From NCBI GenBank assembly GCA_947475125.1, contig CANJMX010000005.1, forward strand, positions 1 to 26,765: DNA of 26,765 nt, given 5' to 3'. This stretch comes from Actinomycetota bacterium. GTDB lineage: Bacteria > Actinomycetota > Thermoleophilia > Miltoncostaeales > Miltoncostaeaceae. Shown one piece after another: positions 1-12,200 of this stretch (position 1 is its first letter; every line of letters begins with the position of its first letter). Position numbers and translations under genes: made by a program. The notes below the pieces were generated by a model. The model was not told where the DNA came from. It did not search any database and was given only the letters and a program-made list of their open reading frames with translations.

Positions 1-267
1 AACACCGGTGGCGCCGGCGGGGGGCTTGTTGGCGGGAGTGGCGGCAGCGCCAACTACGACGGCACCACGTACTTCGGTGGCGCCGGTGGCTCGCAGTCCG
101 CCGGTGGGCAGGGTGGCCTGTGGAGTAACTCCTTCGTCGGCAACGTCGGCACGCTGGGTACGGGTGGCGCATCTGCCTCGGGCTATCAGGGCGGCGGCGG
201 TGGTGGTGGCTATTACGGCGGTGGCGGCGGTGGCGCCCACAACGGCGGCGGTGGCGGATCGTCGTAT
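1..267 (+). repeat. Glycine cassette copy 1 (subtype A)
   Basis: This is an 89-codon cassette encoding NTGGAGGGLVGG at its start and GGGGGSSY at its end. It differs from copy 2 (1081-1347) at only five bases (126-128, 252, 267) and is identical to copy 3 (2155-2421) over its first 129 bases. Synonymous positions are conserved as well, so this is recent DNA duplication or gene conversion rather than protein selection alone. Confidence 0.9.
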
Positions 268-3200
268 GCGGTGCCGGGAGCGCTTTACGCGCGCCTCACG
301 CAGGGCAGCGTGCTCAGCACCGATGCTGGTCCCGAGTTCGGCTTCGGCTGGTGTACCACGTCAACTGATTACCCGTGTCGCACGCGCCAGGGCGATGGTG
401 CGGCCGTCATCGCGGCGCCCATGGCCGACGCGCGGGTGCAGGGTTTCGTGGCAACGGGCCAACAGGCCACCGTGCTTCTCGCCTGGACGCCCAGCACCAT
501 CACGGATCTGGCGTCGTACAAGATCTACTGGGGTACGTCGACGAGCAGCCTCACGAATACCGAGACGGTGTCGGCCGCCGGTCGGAACTCCTGGGTGCAC
601 ACCGGGCGCACCATCGGCACCACGTACTCCTACGCCATCACTGCGGTCGACTCCGCTGGCAATGAGACGCCGCGTACCGATGTGGTCTCGGCTGCGCCGG
701 CCTTTACGCAGGACACCCGGTTCACTTGCACCGGTGCCGCGCAGACGTACACGGTGCCGTCCGGCATCTCATGGGTGTCCACCAACCTGCTTGGTGCCCG
801 TGGTGGCGAGAACTCCGTAACGGCCCGCCTCGCGGACGGCGGTAAGGGCGGCCGCGTTACCGCATCGATCCCCGTGACGGCCGGCGAGAGCGTGCAGGTA
901 AACGTGGGCTGCACACCCACCACCGGAACGGGCGACTGGAACGGTGGGGCCAACGGCGGCGTGACCTCCGGCTCCGGCGGCGGTGGCGCCACCGACATTC
1001 GCCGCGGCGGTACGGCCCCCGCCAATCGCGTGCTCGTTGCCGGTGGTGGTGGCGGCTCCGGCGGTAACGGCAGCGCGCTCAACACCGGTGGCGCCGGCGG
1101 GGGGCTTGTTGGCGGGAGTGGCGGCAGCGCCAACTACGACGGCACCACGTACTTCGGTGGCGCCGGTGGCTCGCAGTCCGCCGGTGGGCAGGGTGGCCTG
1201 TGGAGCGGCTCCTTCGTCGGCAACGTCGGCACGCTGGGTACGGGTGGCGCATCTGCCTCGGGCTATCAGGGCGGCGGCGGTGGTGGTGGCTATTACGGCG
1301 GTGGCGGCGGTGGCGCCCACAACGGCGGCGGCGGCGGATCGTCGTACGCGGCCCGTACCGCGGCGAATGTGGCGCATGTGCAGGGCTCGTCGCTCAGCAT
1401 GGGCGCGGGTATCGGCCTACGCGAGTGCTATCTGGACAGTGCGGCACCGTGCCGTGCCCGGGTCGGTGATGGCGGCGCCGTTATCACCACGACGATTCCC
1501 GACCCGAAGGTGCAGGGCTTCACCGCCACCGGTTGGCAGGGCTACGTGTCGGCGGGCTGGACGCCCAGCCCAGTGAGCGACGTCAACGGCTACAGGATCT
1601 ACTGGGGTACGACCGCGGGCACACTGACCCACGTGCAGTCGGTGGATGGCGCCAGCACGCGCACCTGGGTGCACGATGGCGTTACCGTCAACCAGCCGTA
1701 CTTCTATGCCATCGCGGCGGTCACATCCACCGGGCTCGAGACGCCCCGCTCGGCGACCGTCAAGGCGATTCCCACGTTCACGTCTGACCAGCGCTTCGCG
1801 TGCACGGCGGCCGCGCAGACGTACACGGTGCCGCTGGGCGTGACCCTCATGCGCGTGATCGCCGTGGGCGCCCGCGGCGGCGAGAACAGCGACTCCGCTC
1901 GCCTCTCGGACGGCGGGAAGGGCGGCCGTGTTGAGGCCAGCCTCCCCGTGGCTGCCGCCGAGAGCCTGCAGGTGAACGTCGGCTGCACCACCACCTCGAA
2001 CACCGGCGGCTGGAACGGTGGCGCGGCCGGTGGAGTGACCCCCGGATCAGGCGGCGGCGGCGCCACCGACATTCGCCGCGGCGGTACGAGTTTCGCGAAC
2101 CGCGTGCTCGTTGCAGGTGGCGGTGGCGGCGCCGGCGGTAGCAGCAGCGCGCTCAACACCGGTGGCGCCGGCGGGGGGCTTGTTGGCGGGAGTGGCGGCA
2201 GCGCCAACTACGACGGCACCACGTACTTCGGTGGCGCCGGTGGCTCGCAGTCCGCCGGTGGGCAGGGTGGCCTGTGGAGTAACACCTACGTTGGCAACGT
2301 CGGCACGCTGGGTACGGGTGGCGCACCTGCCTCGGGCTACCAGGGCGGCGGCGGCGGTGGTGGCTATTACGGCGGCGGCGGTGGTGGCGCCCACAACGGC
2401 GGCGGCGGCGGATCGTCGTACGTCGTGCCGCAGGCCGTGGATGTGCAGCACACGCAGGGTGATGGCGCCGGCAACGGGTGGGTGATCATCAGCACGCCGG
2501 CCACGGTTGACTCGTTCGTGCGCGACCTCACGGCCACCGGTTGGCAGGGATTTGACGTGCTCAACTGGGCGCCCACGCAGGTGAGTGGTGCCACGGGCTA
2601 CAGGGTGTACTGGGGCACGGCGCCGGGTAATGAGCCCAACGTCGTCAATGTGAATGGCGCGGAGGCATCCAGCTGGACCCATGGCGCGCTCACCCTCGGA
2701 ACCACCTACTACTACCGCGTGGCGGTGGTCACGGCTGACGGCCTCGAGAGCCCGCAGTCGGTTGAGGTGCAGGCCACGCCCGCCTTCACGGTGGAGAACC
2801 GCTTCTCGTGCACCGGGGCGGCCCAGACCTACACCGTTCCCGCCAATACCACGTGGCTCAGCGCCGAACTGCTTGGTGCCCGCGGTGGCGAGAACAGCGA
2901 CCCCGCCCGCCTCTCGGAGGGCGGCAAGGGCGGGCGTGTGAAGGCCAACATCCCGGTGGCGGCGGGTGAGACCCTGCAGGTCAATGCGGGCTGCACCAGT
3001 ACCTCTGCCACCGGCGGCTGGAATGGTGGCGCGGCCGGTGGAGCGACCCCTGGATCGGGCGGCGGCGGTGCCACCGATGTGCGACGGGGCGGCACGGCCC
3101 TGGTGAATCGCGTGCTGGTGGCGGGCGGCGGTGCTGGTGGCGGCGGCAACACCAGCGCACTCAACTCGGGCGGCGCAGGCGGTGGCCTGGTGGGTGGCAC

Positions 3201-6200
3201 CGGTGGCAGTGCCAGCTATGACGGCGTCACCTACATCGGCGGCCGGGGTGGATCGCAGGTAGCCGGTGGTCTGGGCGGCGTGTGGAACACCCAATTCGTC
3301 GGCAACCCGGGCACCTCTGGAATCGGTGGCGCATCGACGTCCGGATACCAGGGTGGCGGTGGCGGTGGTGGCTATTACGGCGGCGGCGGCGGCGGCGCCC
3401 ACAACGGCGGCGGCGGCGGATCGTCGTACGTGTCGCCCCTTGCGGCCGGCGCCACGCACAGTCAGGGAGATGCGTCATCCACCGGAAATGGGGTGGGTGT
3501 GGGCGAGTGCTCGGTCGCCGCGCCGCCGTGCCGCCGCATCGTGGGTGATGGTGGGGCGATCCTCACGGTGCCCGGATCACCGGTGCCGATGGGCGTGGTG
3601 GCCCAGCCGGCCAGCAATCAGGTGACCATCGCGTGGCAGGCATCGCTCGGCACGGGCCTCGACTCATACGTCATCTACCGCGCCACTGCTGGTGGCGGCT
3701 GGACGGCCATCGGCACGGTGCCAGCCGGTAGCACTGAGTACCGCGACACCACAGCCGTGAATGGCACCACCTACAGCTATGTGGTGGCCGCGGTGCTCAT
3801 CGTGAATGGCGCGCCGGTGGAGTCGCCGAGGTCCGCGTCACTGCAGGCCACGCCCCAGGCTCCAGTGGTGCCCACGCCGGTACCCACCGGAACGTGCGCC
3901 GCCCAGACCTACGTCGTGCCAGCGGGCGTGTCGTGGCTCAGCGTTGACGCCCTGGGTGCCCGCGGCGGAGAGAACAGTAACGTCGGGCGGGTGGCCGCTG
4001 CCGGCAAGGGCGGCCGCGTGAAGGCCACTATTCCGGTGACCCCGGGTGAGAGCCTTCAGCTGAACGTGGGATGCACCAGTACCTCGACGGCCGCTGGCTG
4101 GAACGGTGGCGCGGCCGGTGGGACGAACCCGGGCTCGGGCGGCGGCGGCGCCACCGATGTGCGTCGAGGCGGCACGGCCCTGGTCAATCGCGTCGTAGTT
4201 GCCGGCGGTGGTGGTGGCGGCGGCGGCGCACTCAACACGGGCGGCGCAGGCGGTGGCCTGGTGGGTGGCACCGGCGGCAGTGCCAGCTATGACGGCGTCA
4301 CCTACATCGGCGGTCGGGGTGGTTCGCAGGCAGCCGGTGGTCTGGGCGGCGTGTGGAGCACCTCAACCATCGGCAGCCCCGGCACCTCTGGAACCGGTGG
4401 CGCATCGACGGCCGGATACCAGGGCAGCGGCGGCGGCGGCGGCTACTACGGCGGTGGCGGTGGCGGTGCCAACAACGGCGGCGGCGGCGGGTCGTCGTGG
4501 GTCACTCCCGCGGCAGTCAGCGTGAGCAGTGTGCAGGGCGACCCGACGAGCACCGGCGATGGGTCCATCGCGCTGTCGTACATCACCGACACCACGGCAC
4601 CCGCTGCCACGACCGTTCAGACCGGCGTAACCCCGGGCACCTATCGCGCCGGCGCGATCATCCCGATCTACGTCTCGTTCAGCGAGCCCGTTGCTGTCAC
4701 GGGAACGCCCACGCTCACGATGAACCTGGGCACGCGCACGCTGGCGCTGCCGTACGTGAGCGGGTCGGGCACCGCGAACCTCGTGTTCTCGTACACCGTG
4801 GCACTGGGCGACCTCACGCCTGCGCTCGAGACCACGGGTACCTCGGCACTGTCGCTGGCCGGCGGCACCATCAAGGACATGGTGGGCAATGTGGCGAGCA
4901 TCACGACGCCGGTGCCAGGTGGCAGCGGCTCGCTGTCCGCAAACACGATTCTGGTCATCGATGCCGTGGTGCCCGCTGTGCCGACCGGTGTCGCCGCAGG
5001 TTCTGGTGGGGCCAGCGCCCCGCTCATCACATGGGCTGCCAACAACGATGCCGACATCGCCGGCTATCGCGTGTTTGGTGGCACCATCAACCCGCCCACC
5101 ACGCAGCTCACCACCCTGCCTGCAGACACTCTCAGCTTCACGTTCGATGCCGCACTGCGCGGGGTGCCGTACTACTTCACGGTGGTTGCGGTGGATGTCG
5201 CGGGCAATGTCAGCGGGGCGTCGTCGGTGGTCACCTACACACGCCCCAATACGCTCATCGACATCACCGACTTCGGGGCGGCCACCACCCTTACGGGTGC
5301 CACGAGCATTCCCTTCACCTTTGCGGTGAGCGACGTCGTGACGGGGCTTACCGCGTCGGACTTCACGGTGAGCGGCACCGCGACCGGGTGGAGCGTGCAG
5401 TCGGTCACCGGATCGGGCGGCGGTCCGTACACCGTCACGGTGGGCGGCACGAGCACCAGCGCCGGCAGCGTCATCCTCACCCTCGCCCAGAACGCGGTGC
5501 TCGATTCGTCGAACACGCCGTTCCCCGGCGCGGCCGTCGCGGCACCCACGGTGATGGTCGACCGCACGCCGCCGACCGCCGTCTGGACCTCGCCGGCGTC
5601 GCCCACCGCTGCCACGGCACCCATGTTCACGCTCACTCTGAGCAAGTCGGTGTCGGGCATCGTCGTGGGCGACTTCTCAAACGCCGGCACGGCCACCGGC
5701 TGCACCTTCTCGCCATCGGCCGCCAGTGGCACGTCGGTCGTGGTGACCGTGACCGGTTGCCCGGAGGGCACGCTTGCCCCGGTGCTGGCCGCGGGTGGTG
5801 TGACCGACGCGGCCGGCAACGTCGGGCCCACCAGCCCCGCCACGGCTACCGCGATCACCATTGACCGCACCGGGCCCTCGGCCACGTGGGGCACCGCGCC
5901 GGCGTCACCCACCAATGCTTCGAGCCTGACCTTCCCGATCACGTTCGGTGAGTCGGTGCTCGGTATCGCGCCCGGTGACTTCGTGAACCAGGGCACGGCC
6001 AATGGCTGTGTGTTCGCCCCGTCGGCGTCCAGCGGCACCAGTGTCAACCTGGTGGTGACTGGCTGCTCCGAGGGCACTGTGACGCCGCGCCTGCTGGCGG
6101 CCACCGTCATTGACGGTGCGGGTAACACCGGCCCGGTTGCCGATCGCGACGCCACCACCGTCACCATCGACCTCACGCCCACCACGGCATCGTGGACCCC

Positions 6201-9200
6201 GCCTGCCAGCCCCACCAACAGCGCATCGCAGGCGTTCACAGTCACTTTCGCTGACGCGGTCACCGGCATTGATGCGAGTGACTTCATCAACACGGGCACA
6301 GCCATTGGCTGCACCTTCGGGGTGTCGGCCGCCAGCGGCACGTCGGTCATCGTCACCGTGAGCAACTGCTCGGAGGGCACGGCTACTCCGCAAATCGCGT
6401 CGGGCGCGGTCGCCGATGCTGCGGGCAATGCAAGCCCGGCGACTGCGCAGGCATCGGCAGCGGTCACCATCGACCGTACGGCACCGTCGGTATCGGCGAT
6501 CACGCCGGTGTCGGCGACCACCACTGCAACGTCGTTCACCTACTCGGTGATCTTCAACAAGTCTGTCACCGACATGGGCGCTAACGATTTCTCGTTCACG
6601 GGCACCTCCACGGGATGGAGCGTCACCGGCGTGAGCGGGTCGGGCAGCGGCCCGTACACCGTCACTGCCAGCGGCGGCGCAACGCCGCCCGACGGCACCA
6701 TCATCGCCGCGTTGGCCGGGGGTGCGGTGACCGATATCGCCGGCAACAGCGGCCCTGTGATGCCGAGCATTGCGTCGACTGTGACGGCCACATACACCCT
6801 TACCAACATGGGTCGCCCGGTTGTCAGCGGCACGCCCAGCACCGGTTCGGTGATGACAACCACCGACGGCACCTGGAATGGCGCGACGCCGATCAATTAC
6901 ACGTACCAGTGGGAGACCTCGGCCGACGGCATCACCTGGGCCAATGGCACCGGTGCGGGCGCCACCAGCGCCAGCTACACGGTTGACGCGAGCGAGACGG
7001 GTCGCTTGGTGCGATCGAAGGTGACCGCCACCAACACCCGCGGTGCAATCACCGTGGCGTCGAAGGCGCTCATCGGGAACCCGGCCACCACGCCCACGCT
7101 GCTTGCCTTCAAGGCCGATCAGGCCACCACCAACGCCAGCAGCACCACGTTCACGCTCATGTTCCAGAGCGTGCCCACGGGGCTCACCGCCGCGAAGTTC
7201 ACGGTGGGTGGAACGGCCTCGGGCTGGAGCATGCAGTCGCTCAGCGGATCTGGCGCCGGCCCGTACACCATCACGGTGAGTGGCGCATCAACCACCGCGG
7301 GCACGGTCGTGTTGAGCCTCAATCCGGGTGCCGTCATCGTTGACGGCGCCGCGTACCCGTCCGCACTCACCGCGGCGGCCACCAGCACGGTGATCGATCG
7401 CTCCGCTCCGAACGTGGCGTCGTTCACCCCCACGGCGACGACCTTCAGCACCACCAGCACCACGTACAGCCTCACGTTCGACGAGCCGGTGACCGGCCTC
7501 GGTGCCAGCGACTTCAGTGTGGGCGGAACGTCGACCGGCTGGACCGTGTCGGGCGTGTCGGGCAGTGGCGCCGGCCCGTACACCGTCACGGTGTCGCACT
7601 CGGGCACGCCTGCCGACGGCACGGTGACGCTGGGGCTGAACAGCGCCACCGTCACCGACCTCGCCGGTAACACCGGACCCGCTGTGGCATCGAGCGCCCA
7701 GACCATCACCGGCCAGTTCACACTGGTGAACACGGCGCTGCCGCTGGTAACCAGTGCCATCGTGGCGGGCACCCCGGTGCCCACCGACGGCGGCACGTGG
7801 GTGGGCGCACCCACCATCACGTACACGTACGACTGGCAGGTGTCGAGCGACATGACCAGCTGGTCGGCCGCATCGGGCAGTGGCCAGACCACGCCCACAT
7901 ACACGCCGGTCGCAGGCGATGTGACCAAGTACGTGCGCGTGCGTGTGACGGCCACAAACGGTCGCGGATCACTCACCGCCATGTCGCGTCCGATGCAGAC
8001 GCAGGTCATCGCGCCCAGCAACCCCAATGCACCCACACCATTCGTGGTACCCGCAGGCGTGACGCAGATGCCGTTTGACGTGCGCGGTGCCTCGGGCTCG
8101 GCTGCAACGTCAACGAGTGCAAACGCCGGTACCGGGGGCCTGGGCGGTCGTGTGACGGGTGTGCTGTCGGTGACTCCGGGCGAAACGCTGCAGGTGTACG
8201 CCGCCCGGGCGGGATCGCCGGCAACCACCAATGGACCACTCAACGCCGTGGGTGGCTGGAATGGCGGCGGCGGGGTGACCCCGGGCGCGGCCGGCGACTT
8301 CGGTGGCGGCGGCGGTGGCGCCAGTGACATCCGCGTGGATGGCGGTGCCGCACTCACCGGCGCGTCGGGGAGCGACCCGCGCCTGGTGGCTGCAGGTGGT
8401 GGTGGCGGCGGCGGCTACGGCAGCCCAGGTGGCCCGGGTGGCCTCACCACGGCTGCCCCCGGTGGCCCGGGCGCCAGCGGCAACGGTGGCGGCGGCACGC
8501 CCAGCGCCGGTGGCGCTGCGGGCGGTGGCGCCGCGACAGCGGGCACCTTCGGCACAGGTGGAAATGGCGTGGGCCACACGCAGGGTGGCGGCGGCGGTGG
8601 CGCCGGCTGGTTCGGTGGCGGCGGTGGTTACCTAGGTGCCGGTGGCGGCGGATCGTCGTACGCCAGTGCTTCGCGGGCATCGAGCGTGCAGCACGCTGCA
8701 GGCGTCAATAGTGGCGATGGCGCCATCAACATCTCGTACGTGCGCGGCACCAACGTGCTCGCGCTCACACCGTCGTCCACAACGGTCAACGGCACGTCGC
8801 TCACGTACGCGCTCACCTTCGACGGCAACGTGTCGGGGCTTACCGCGTCGAGCTTCTCGCTCGGCGGTACTGCCACGGGCTGGAGTGTGCAGTCGGTCAC
8901 CGGGCTCGGGGCCAACTACACCGTCACCGTGGCGTCGGGGGCAGGCACCGTCACCGACGGCACCCTGCGACTGCGCCTCAAGGGATCGTCTGCCACCGAT
9001 GCGTTCAGCGGACCCGCGCCCGGCGCGGCCTTCGACGCCGCGAGCGTGACGATCGACCGCACGGCGCCCGCGGTGGCATCGGTCACCCCGGTGGGCGCCA
9101 CCACCACCAACGCGTCGTCGGTCGCCTACACGGTTACCTTCAGCGAGCCGGTGAGTGGGTTTGACGCTTCGGATGTGACCAGCACGGGCACCGCCACCGG

Positions 9201-12200
9201 GTGGACCGTGGCATCAGTGGTGGCCGCGGGCGGTAATGCCTACACGGTCACCTTCGACGGGAGCTCGGGCACCGATGGCACCATCGTGCCGCGCATCGCC
9301 GCGAACGGTGCGGCTGACGTCGCGGGCAACACTGGGCCGCCCACGGCGTTCGCCGGCGACACGGTCACCGTCGACCGCGTGACACCCACGGTGCAGTCGT
9401 TCACCGCCACCACGCCCACTCGCGCATCGAGCATCGCCTACACCCTCACCTTCAGCGAGCCGGTGAACGGTCTGACCGCGGCCGACTTCACCGTGGGTGG
9501 CAGCTCGGCCGGCTGGACCGTGTCGAACGTGTCGGCGTCCAGCGGCACCACGTTCACCGTGCAGGTGGCGAAAACCGGACCCGCTGACGGCACCGTGGTG
9601 CCGACCCTCGGTGTCGCAACCGTCACCGACATGGCCGGAAACACTGGCCCGGCCACCGGCGCCACCGGCACCATCGTGACGGTTGACCGCACCGCACCCG
9701 TCGTGTCGGCGTTCAGCGCCGCCACGCCCACGCGCGGCAGTCCCATTGCCTACACCCTCACCTTCAGCGAGCCCGTGTCGGGTCTTGCAGCCAACGATGT
9801 CTCGATCGGTGGCACCTCGAGCGGCTGGACCGTGGCGTCGATTACCGGTTCGGGCGCCACCTACTCCGTGAATCTCGCTAACTCATCGCCGAGCGATGGC
9901 ACCGTCACGCTCACGCTGGCATCGGGTGCCGTGAGCGATCCGGCTGGCAACACGGCGCCAGGTACCGCCACACCGGCGAACACCGTGACGTTCGACGGCA
10001 CGCCGCCCACGGCGGCATGGACCCCACCGGCCACGCCCACCAACTCCGCTGCGCCCGTGTTCACCCTCAACTTCGGTGAGCCGGTGAGCGACATCGCGGC
10101 CGGCGACTTCATCAACCAGGGCACGGCCATCGGCTGCACATTCACCCCGTCCGCATCGTCCGGCACCAGCATCACCGTGAGTGCCAGCGGCTGCTCGGAG
10201 GGCACGGTCATCGCGCGCCTCGCGGCCGACGCAGTGACCGACGGGGCCGGCAACACCGGCCCGGCCGTGGCGCAGGATGCCCCGAACATCACGATTGACC
10301 GCACGGCCCCTGGAGTGAGCGCGTTCGTGAGCAGCAGCGCCACGCCCACCAACTCCGGCACCGCCACCTTCCGTGTGACCTTCGACTCCCCGGTGACGGG
10401 GCTCATCGCCTCTGCGTTCACGCCCACCGGCACGTCCACTGGGTGGACGGTCGATTCGGTCTCCGGCTCGGGCGCCGGCCCCTACGCCGTGACCGTATCG
10501 GCCGGATCTCCCACGAGCGGCACCCTCGGCCTCAACCTCGCATCGCGGACGGCACTCGACACTGCCTCTAATGCCGGTCCCAGCGCTACGGCAAATGCCA
10601 CCGGCACCATCACCATTGATGTGACCCCGCCAGGTTCGCCATCGTTCACGTCGGGTCCGAGCGGACCAACCAACGTGGCCACAGCCACGTTCGCATTCAC
10701 CGGGGCCGTCGCGGGCGATCACTACGAATGCCAGGTGGATGCCGTCGGTGTGTGGGCGCCCTGCGTGTCGCCCAAGGCATTTGCCTCGCTCGCCGATGGA
10801 CCCCATGCGCTGGGTGTGCGTCTGGTGGATGCCGTGGGCAACCCGGGCACCCCGGTGGTGCAGAACTACGTGGTTGACACCGCGCCGCCGGTGAGTGCCG
10901 TGACGATCTCGACCGGCCCGGCCGCGTCATCATCGGTGTCGTCCGCATCGGTGTCATTCACCTTCATCGGTGCCGGCACGGGTGAGGCCTACTCGTGCCG
11001 TATCGACGGCGGTGTATGGGCCGCGTGTGACACTGCCAGTGACCCGGGCGCGCAGGCCTACACCGGCTTGCAGGATGGGTCGCACACCTTCGAGGTGGCC
11101 ACCACCGACGACGCCGGCAACCGTGGGCCGGTGACACGCCGCACGTGGACGATCGACACCGTGGCACCCACCAACAGCCCCTCCATCACATCTGGCCCGG
11201 CGACCCCCGGCAACGACGACACCCCCGCCTTCGCATTCGGTGGCGCGGCCACCGGTGAGACCTACGTGTGCGCGATCAACTCCGGCGCCTTCGTGCCCTG
11301 CACCAGCCCGTTCACCGCCAGCACGCTCACTGACAGCACCTACACCTTCAACGTTGCGCTGGTGGATGCCGCGGGGAACCAGGGCCCGGTCGCCACCACC
11401 ACGTTTGTTGTCGACACCACGCCGCCCTCCACAACGCCCAGTATTTCGTCCTCCCCCAGCGACCCCAGCAATAACCCCACGCCGTCCATCACCTTTACGG
11501 GCGTCGGCGCGGGTGAGGCGTACCAGTGCCAAGTGGCGTCGGGCACATGGTCGGCATGTACGAGCCCGAGGGGTATTGGACCGCTGGCAGATGGGTCGGT
11601 GGCATTCCGGGTACGCCTGATCGACACGGCGGGCAACGCCGGCAGCGCTGCCAGCGCCACGTGGACCGTCGACACCGTGGCTCCCGCCGTGTCCACCCTG
11701 GGGCGGACGCCGTCGGCCGCACTGGTCAGGTCCACGTCAGCGTCGTTCACCATCGCTGGAGCCGAGGCCGGCGGCACGTTCCAGTGCTCGCTCGATGGCG
11801 TGGCATGGGCGACGTGCACCAGTCCACAGGCCCCGAGCAGTCTGGCCGATGGCAGCCACGCCATGCGAGTGCGCCAGGTGGATGCGGCCGGCAACCTCGG
11901 CGCCATCGCAACCAGCACGTGGGTGGTCGACACCACGCCGCCGAGTGCGGCACCCACCATCACGGCCGGTCCGAGCGGTGGTGTCAACGTGGCCACGGCC
12001 AGCTTCAGCTTCACGGGCGCGGGCACCGGTGACACCTATCAGTGCGATGTGGACGGCGGCGGCTTTGCGCCGTGCACCTCGCCGGATGCCCTCACGGGGA
12101 TAACGGAGGGTGCGCACACCTGGTCGGTGCGCCTTGTGGATGCCGCAGGAAACCCGGGCCCCGCGGCCGTGCGCTCGTGGACCGTGTACCTGACGCCGCC

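Larger units (their letters stand above)
1..4581 (+). repeat. Five glycine-rich (ALK/LTK-type) domains alternating with four FN3 modules
   Basis: Glycine-rich domains lie at about 1-426 (partial), 721-1494, 1795-2505, 2803-3570 and 3892-4581. Each complete one starts with an AAQTYTVP-like strand, then GARGGEN, GGKGGRV, a WNGG motif, GGGGATDIRRGG (or DVRRGG), RVLVAGGGGG, and a 267-bp glycine cassette ending GGGGGSSY. This pattern matches the 'Gly_rich' family related to the ALK/LTK extracellular glycine-rich region (recognised from motifs, not by search). The FN3 modules between them are at about 433-708, 1498-1782, 2515-2790 and 3580-3870 and share a GYRIYWGT-like strand, a TTYSYAI-like strand and a closing ETPRS/ESPQS. 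FN3 4 is more divergent (SYVIYRAT). Together they form four near-complete ~1.07-kb supramodules. Confidence 0.85.
5251..10632 (+). repeat. Thirteen bacterial Ig-like repeats with inserted modules
   Basis: Repeats of about 100 residues begin near 5251, 5571, 5875, 6181, 6481, 7090, 7410, 8745, 9070, 9385, 9700, 10005 and 10310. Shared marks are TNxSS-like starts, a strand F(S)EPVxGL, xDFTxxGTxxGW, GSGAGPYTVTV, xDGTVxxxL, a VTDxAGNTGP turn and a closing TIDRTAP. Two subtypes occur: one with GWxVxSVxGSG (most repeats) and one with GCxFxPSAxSGTS and GCSEGT carrying two cysteines (repeats 2, 3, 4 and 12). They resemble Big_12/Big_13-type bacterial Ig-like domains; the exact family needs a profile search. 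The array is interrupted by two Ig modules of a third type (6796-7080, 7726-8020) and by a glycine-rich domain. Confidence 0.8.

Noticed and set aside
271..273. GTG as start of the giant gene
   Set aside because: The frame is open and domain-like from base 1; this codon sits just after a glycine cassette that matches internal ones.
2047..3459. 470-residue minus-strand frame inside the giant gene
   Set aside because: It is the antisense of glycine codons (Ala/Thr/Arg low-complexity translation), a predictable artefact of GC-rich repeats.
1..4581. PE_PGRS-type or RTX calcium-binding glycine repeats
   Set aside because: The motifs GGGGATDIRRGG and VLVAGGGGG and the FN3 alternation fit the ALK/LTK-like glycine-rich family; the aspartate spacing of RTX nonapeptides is absent and no PE domain is visible.
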